From Bifidobacterium erythrocebi (lineage in GTDB: Bacteria > Actinomycetota > Actinomycetes > Actinomycetales > Bifidobacteriaceae), in NCBI RefSeq assembly GCF_012932675.1, contig NZ_JAAIIF010000005.1:124001-188000 (forward strand): a stretch of DNA of 64,000 nt, in the 5' to 3' direction. The translations under genes were made by a program, and so were the position numbers. The notes under the pieces are model-generated. The model was given only the letters and a program-made list of their open reading frames with translations, was not told the origin of the DNA and ran no database searches. Positions 61,506 through 64,000 of the stretch are shown piece by piece (the stretch's first letter is position 1; the number at the start of each line of letters is the position of its first letter).

Positions 61506-62165
61506 ATGAGCGAGGTCCACGCCATTACCGACGAGTCCCTGGCCCAGGCCGCAGCGATTGTCCGCGGTGGCGGTTTGATTGTCATTCCTACGGATACGGT
61601 GTACGGCATCGCCTGCGATCCACGCAACGCCGAAGCCATCCAGCGCATATACCAGGCGAAGCATCGCCCGCAGTTCAAAGCGCTGCAGGTGCTGCTCGCA
61701 TCCGTCGACGACATCGATTCCCTCGGCCTCGATCTGCCGGCACCCCTGAATCGTCTGGCCGCCGCGTTCATGCCCGGCGCATTCTCGCCGATCGCGGTTG
61801 CACGTCCTGACTGCACGCTGGCGACGGTGCGCAAGACGCCGTCCGGAAGCATGACGCAGGGCATCCGTATTCCCAATTCGGCGGTCAGCCTGCGTATCCT
61901 GCGTGCTACCGGACCGTTGGCCGCATCGAGCGCGAATCGTTCCGGCGGTGAAAGCGCACAGACCGTCGAGGAGGCGGTGCAGGCCTTGGGCGACAGCGTC
62001 GACCTGTATCTTGACGGCGGTTCCACTCCCGGTCATGTCGCCAGCACCGTGGTCGAGGCCGACCCGCATGCCCGCGACGGCATTGGTATTCTGCGCGAAG
62101 GCGTCATCGGTCAGAATCTCATTCATCAGGCATTGCACATCAACGGCGGGGGATTGGGCGCATGA
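61506..62165 (+). CDS. tsaC: Threonylcarbamoyl-AMP synthase (Sua5/YwlC/TsaC family)
   Basis: A 219-residue enzyme that makes threonylcarbamoyl-AMP for the t6A modification of tRNAs reading ANN codons. IPTDTVYGIACDP, KHRPQFKALQVLL and SSANRSGGES are family motifs, although the usual KxR/KPR reads KHRP. It ends in an ATGA overlap with wecA, a common actinobacterial pairing. GGGAGG precedes the ATG. Confidence 0.92.
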   Translation: MSEVHAITDESLAQAAAIVRGGGLIVIPTDTVYGIACDPRNAEAIQRIYQAKHRPQFKALQVLLASVDDIDSLGLDLPAPLNRLAAAFMPGAFSPIAVARPDCTLATVRKTPSGSMTQGIRIPNSAVSLRILRATGPLAASSANRSGGESAQTVEEAVQALGDSVDLYLDGGSTPGHVASTVVEADPHARDGIGILREGVIGQNLIHQALHINGGGLGA

Positions 62166-63289
62166 GAATATACCTGTTCATCGCGGCGGTAGCGGGTGGA
62201 GCCACGTATCTGCTCACGCCCCTGATCCGTCATCTGGCCATCAGAATCGGTGCCGTGGGCGAGGTGCGTTCCCGCGACGTGCATACCATCCCCACGCCGC
62301 GTATGGGCGGCTTGGCCATGATGCTCGGATTCATCATCGCCATGCTGTTCGCGAGCAGGATTCCCTTCATTCAGGGGCTGTTTCGCGAGAACCATCAGGC
62401 ATGGGTGGTGATGATCGGCGCGGTGCTGATCTGTTTGCTGGGCATGGCGGACGATCTGTGGGATCTCGATTGGATGCTGAAAATGGCCGGTCAGCTGCTG
62501 ATTTCGGTATTCGTGGCATGGGGTGGTCTGCAGATCATCTCCCTGCCGTTGGGTTCTCTGGTAACCGCATCCCCCAGCCTGTCCATGGCCATCACCGCGT
62601 TCCTGATCGTCGCTTCGATCAATGCGGTCAATTTCGTGGATGGCCTTGACGGCCTGTCCTCGGGCATCGTCGCGATCGGCGGCATCGCGTTCGCCGTCTA
62701 TTCGTATGTGCTGGCACGCACGTCGCCCTCGTACGCCTCGATGGCCACGCTGATCGATGTCGCGTTGGTCGGCATCTGCGTGGGGTTCATCATGCACAAC
62801 TGGCATCCGGCGAAGCTGTTCATGGGCGATTCGGGGTCCATGCTGCTGGGCTATCTCATCACCTGCGCCTCCATCGTGCTTACCGGCCGCATCGATCCGG
62901 CATCGGTGCATGCCAGCGTCTATCTGCCGGTGTTCATGCCGATTCTGCTTCCGGTGCTGGTGCTGTTCCTTCCCGTGCTCGATATGTGTCTTGCCATCGT
63001 GCGGCGTCTGAGCAAGGGCCAGTCGCCGATGCATCCCGACCGCATGCATCTGCATCACCGCATGCTGCGCATCGGTCATTCCGTTCAGGGCGCGGTTCTG
63101 ATCCTGTGGGCTTGGGCGGCGCTGATCTCCTTCGGATCGCTCATGATCCTGTTCATTCCCGCATGGTTGGTGCTCATTGGCATGCTCGTCGCCGCTGCGG
63201 TGCTCACGGTCATCACCATGTACCCGTATCTCAAGCATCGTCTTGTCGAATTGCGTGAGGAAGATGCTGCCGATGCCAATCGGCAGTAG
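62162..63289 (+). CDS. wecA: Undecaprenyl-phosphate GlcNAc-1-phosphate transferase (WecA/TagO family)
   Basis: A 375-residue, about 11-span membrane enzyme that transfers a sugar-1-phosphate to the lipid carrier for cell-envelope polysaccharide. VHTIPTPRMGGLAMMLGF, MADDLWDLDW (Asp pair binding Mg), NAVNFVDGLDGLSSG, FMGDSGSMLLGY and the His motif DRMHLHHRML are all present. Its ATG overlaps the tsaC stop. Confidence 0.94.
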   Translation: MRIYLFIAAVAGGATYLLTPLIRHLAIRIGAVGEVRSRDVHTIPTPRMGGLAMMLGFIIAMLFASRIPFIQGLFRENHQAWVVMIGAVLICLLGMADDLWDLDWMLKMAGQLLISVFVAWGGLQIISLPLGSLVTASPSLSMAITAFLIVASINAVNFVDGLDGLSSGIVAIGGIAFAVYSYVLARTSPSYASMATLIDVALVGICVGFIMHNWHPAKLFMGDSGSMLLGYLITCASIVLTGRIDPASVHASVYLPVFMPILLPVLVLFLPVLDMCLAIVRRLSKGQSPMHPDRMHLHHRMLRIGHSVQGAVLILWAWAALISFGSLMILFIPAWLVLIGMLVAAAVLTVITMYPYLKHRLVELREEDAADANRQ

Positions 63290-63324
63290 TCGTGTCCACG
63301 TTGCGTCCGGCATATGCCGATTAA

Positions 63325-64000
<676 letters not shown>

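Overview
The window is a piece of a high-GC actinobacterial chromosome that reads as Bifidobacterium. The housekeeping set (folP-folBK-DUF3180, ettA, rpmE-prfA-prmC, threonylcarbamoyl-AMP synthase, wecA, guaB), the many intracellular glycosidases and sugar ABC importers without their own ATPase, and AAGGAG-type ribosome sites all fit that genus. The species cannot be fixed from the sequence alone. Both ends cut genes: folP at the left and guaB at the right.

Layout. 0-9.1 kb: folate genes, thioesterase TesB, EttA, a HigB/HigA toxin-antitoxin pair, a small membrane protein, a deviant peptide deformylase and an AlbA_2-type regulator. 9.2-12.4 kb: a divergent pair (an amidohydrolase and an AbiEi-like protein with an endonuclease-like C-terminus) bracketed by two 194-bp elements. 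Each element carries four copies of one 20-bp repeat with exactly the same spacing, although their central spacers are unrelated. 12.4-15.9 kb: O-acetylhomoserine sulfhydrylase and an Old-Yellow-Enzyme-type flavoprotein. 16-22.8 kb: xylose genes (xylA, an MFS sugar porter, xylB broken by one inserted base, and a ROK repressor). 22.8-45.9 kb: a large glycan locus with a DUF624 protein, two permeases and a binding lipoprotein, GH29, GH3, GH31, GH5, GH42, a secreted wall protein, a ROK kinase, a TetR regulator, an esterase and a GH94 phosphorylase. 46-53 kb: tRNA-Ile(UAU), then a PucR regulator divergent from amidase, amino-acid permease, GABA-type aminotransferase and iron-type alcohol dehydrogenase genes. 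53-64 kb: rpmE-prfA-prmC, a complete branched-chain amino acid ABC operon (livJHMGF), a sugar O-acetyltransferase, threonylcarbamoyl-AMP synthase, wecA and the start of guaB.

How the genes may work together. The enzymes at 28-46 kb match the bonds of fucosylated, galactosylated and acetylated xyloglucan oligosaccharides: alpha-fucosidase, beta-galactosidase, YicI-type alpha-xylosidase, beta-glucosidase, cytoplasmic GH5, cellobiose phosphorylase and esterase. None of these enzymes has a signal peptide, so the sugars would be imported intact and taken apart inside the cell. A shared palindrome TATTTAT-N6-ATAAATA lies upstream of four transcription units (DUF624, the transporter, GH31, GH94) and ties the locus into one regulon. 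Xylose released by the alpha-xylosidase would feed xylA and xylB next door, but xylB carries a frameshift. The PucR-amidase-permease-transaminase-dehydrogenase block looks like a second, unrelated pathway, probably taking an omega-amide or GABA-like compound to a hydroxy acid such as 4-hydroxybutyrate.
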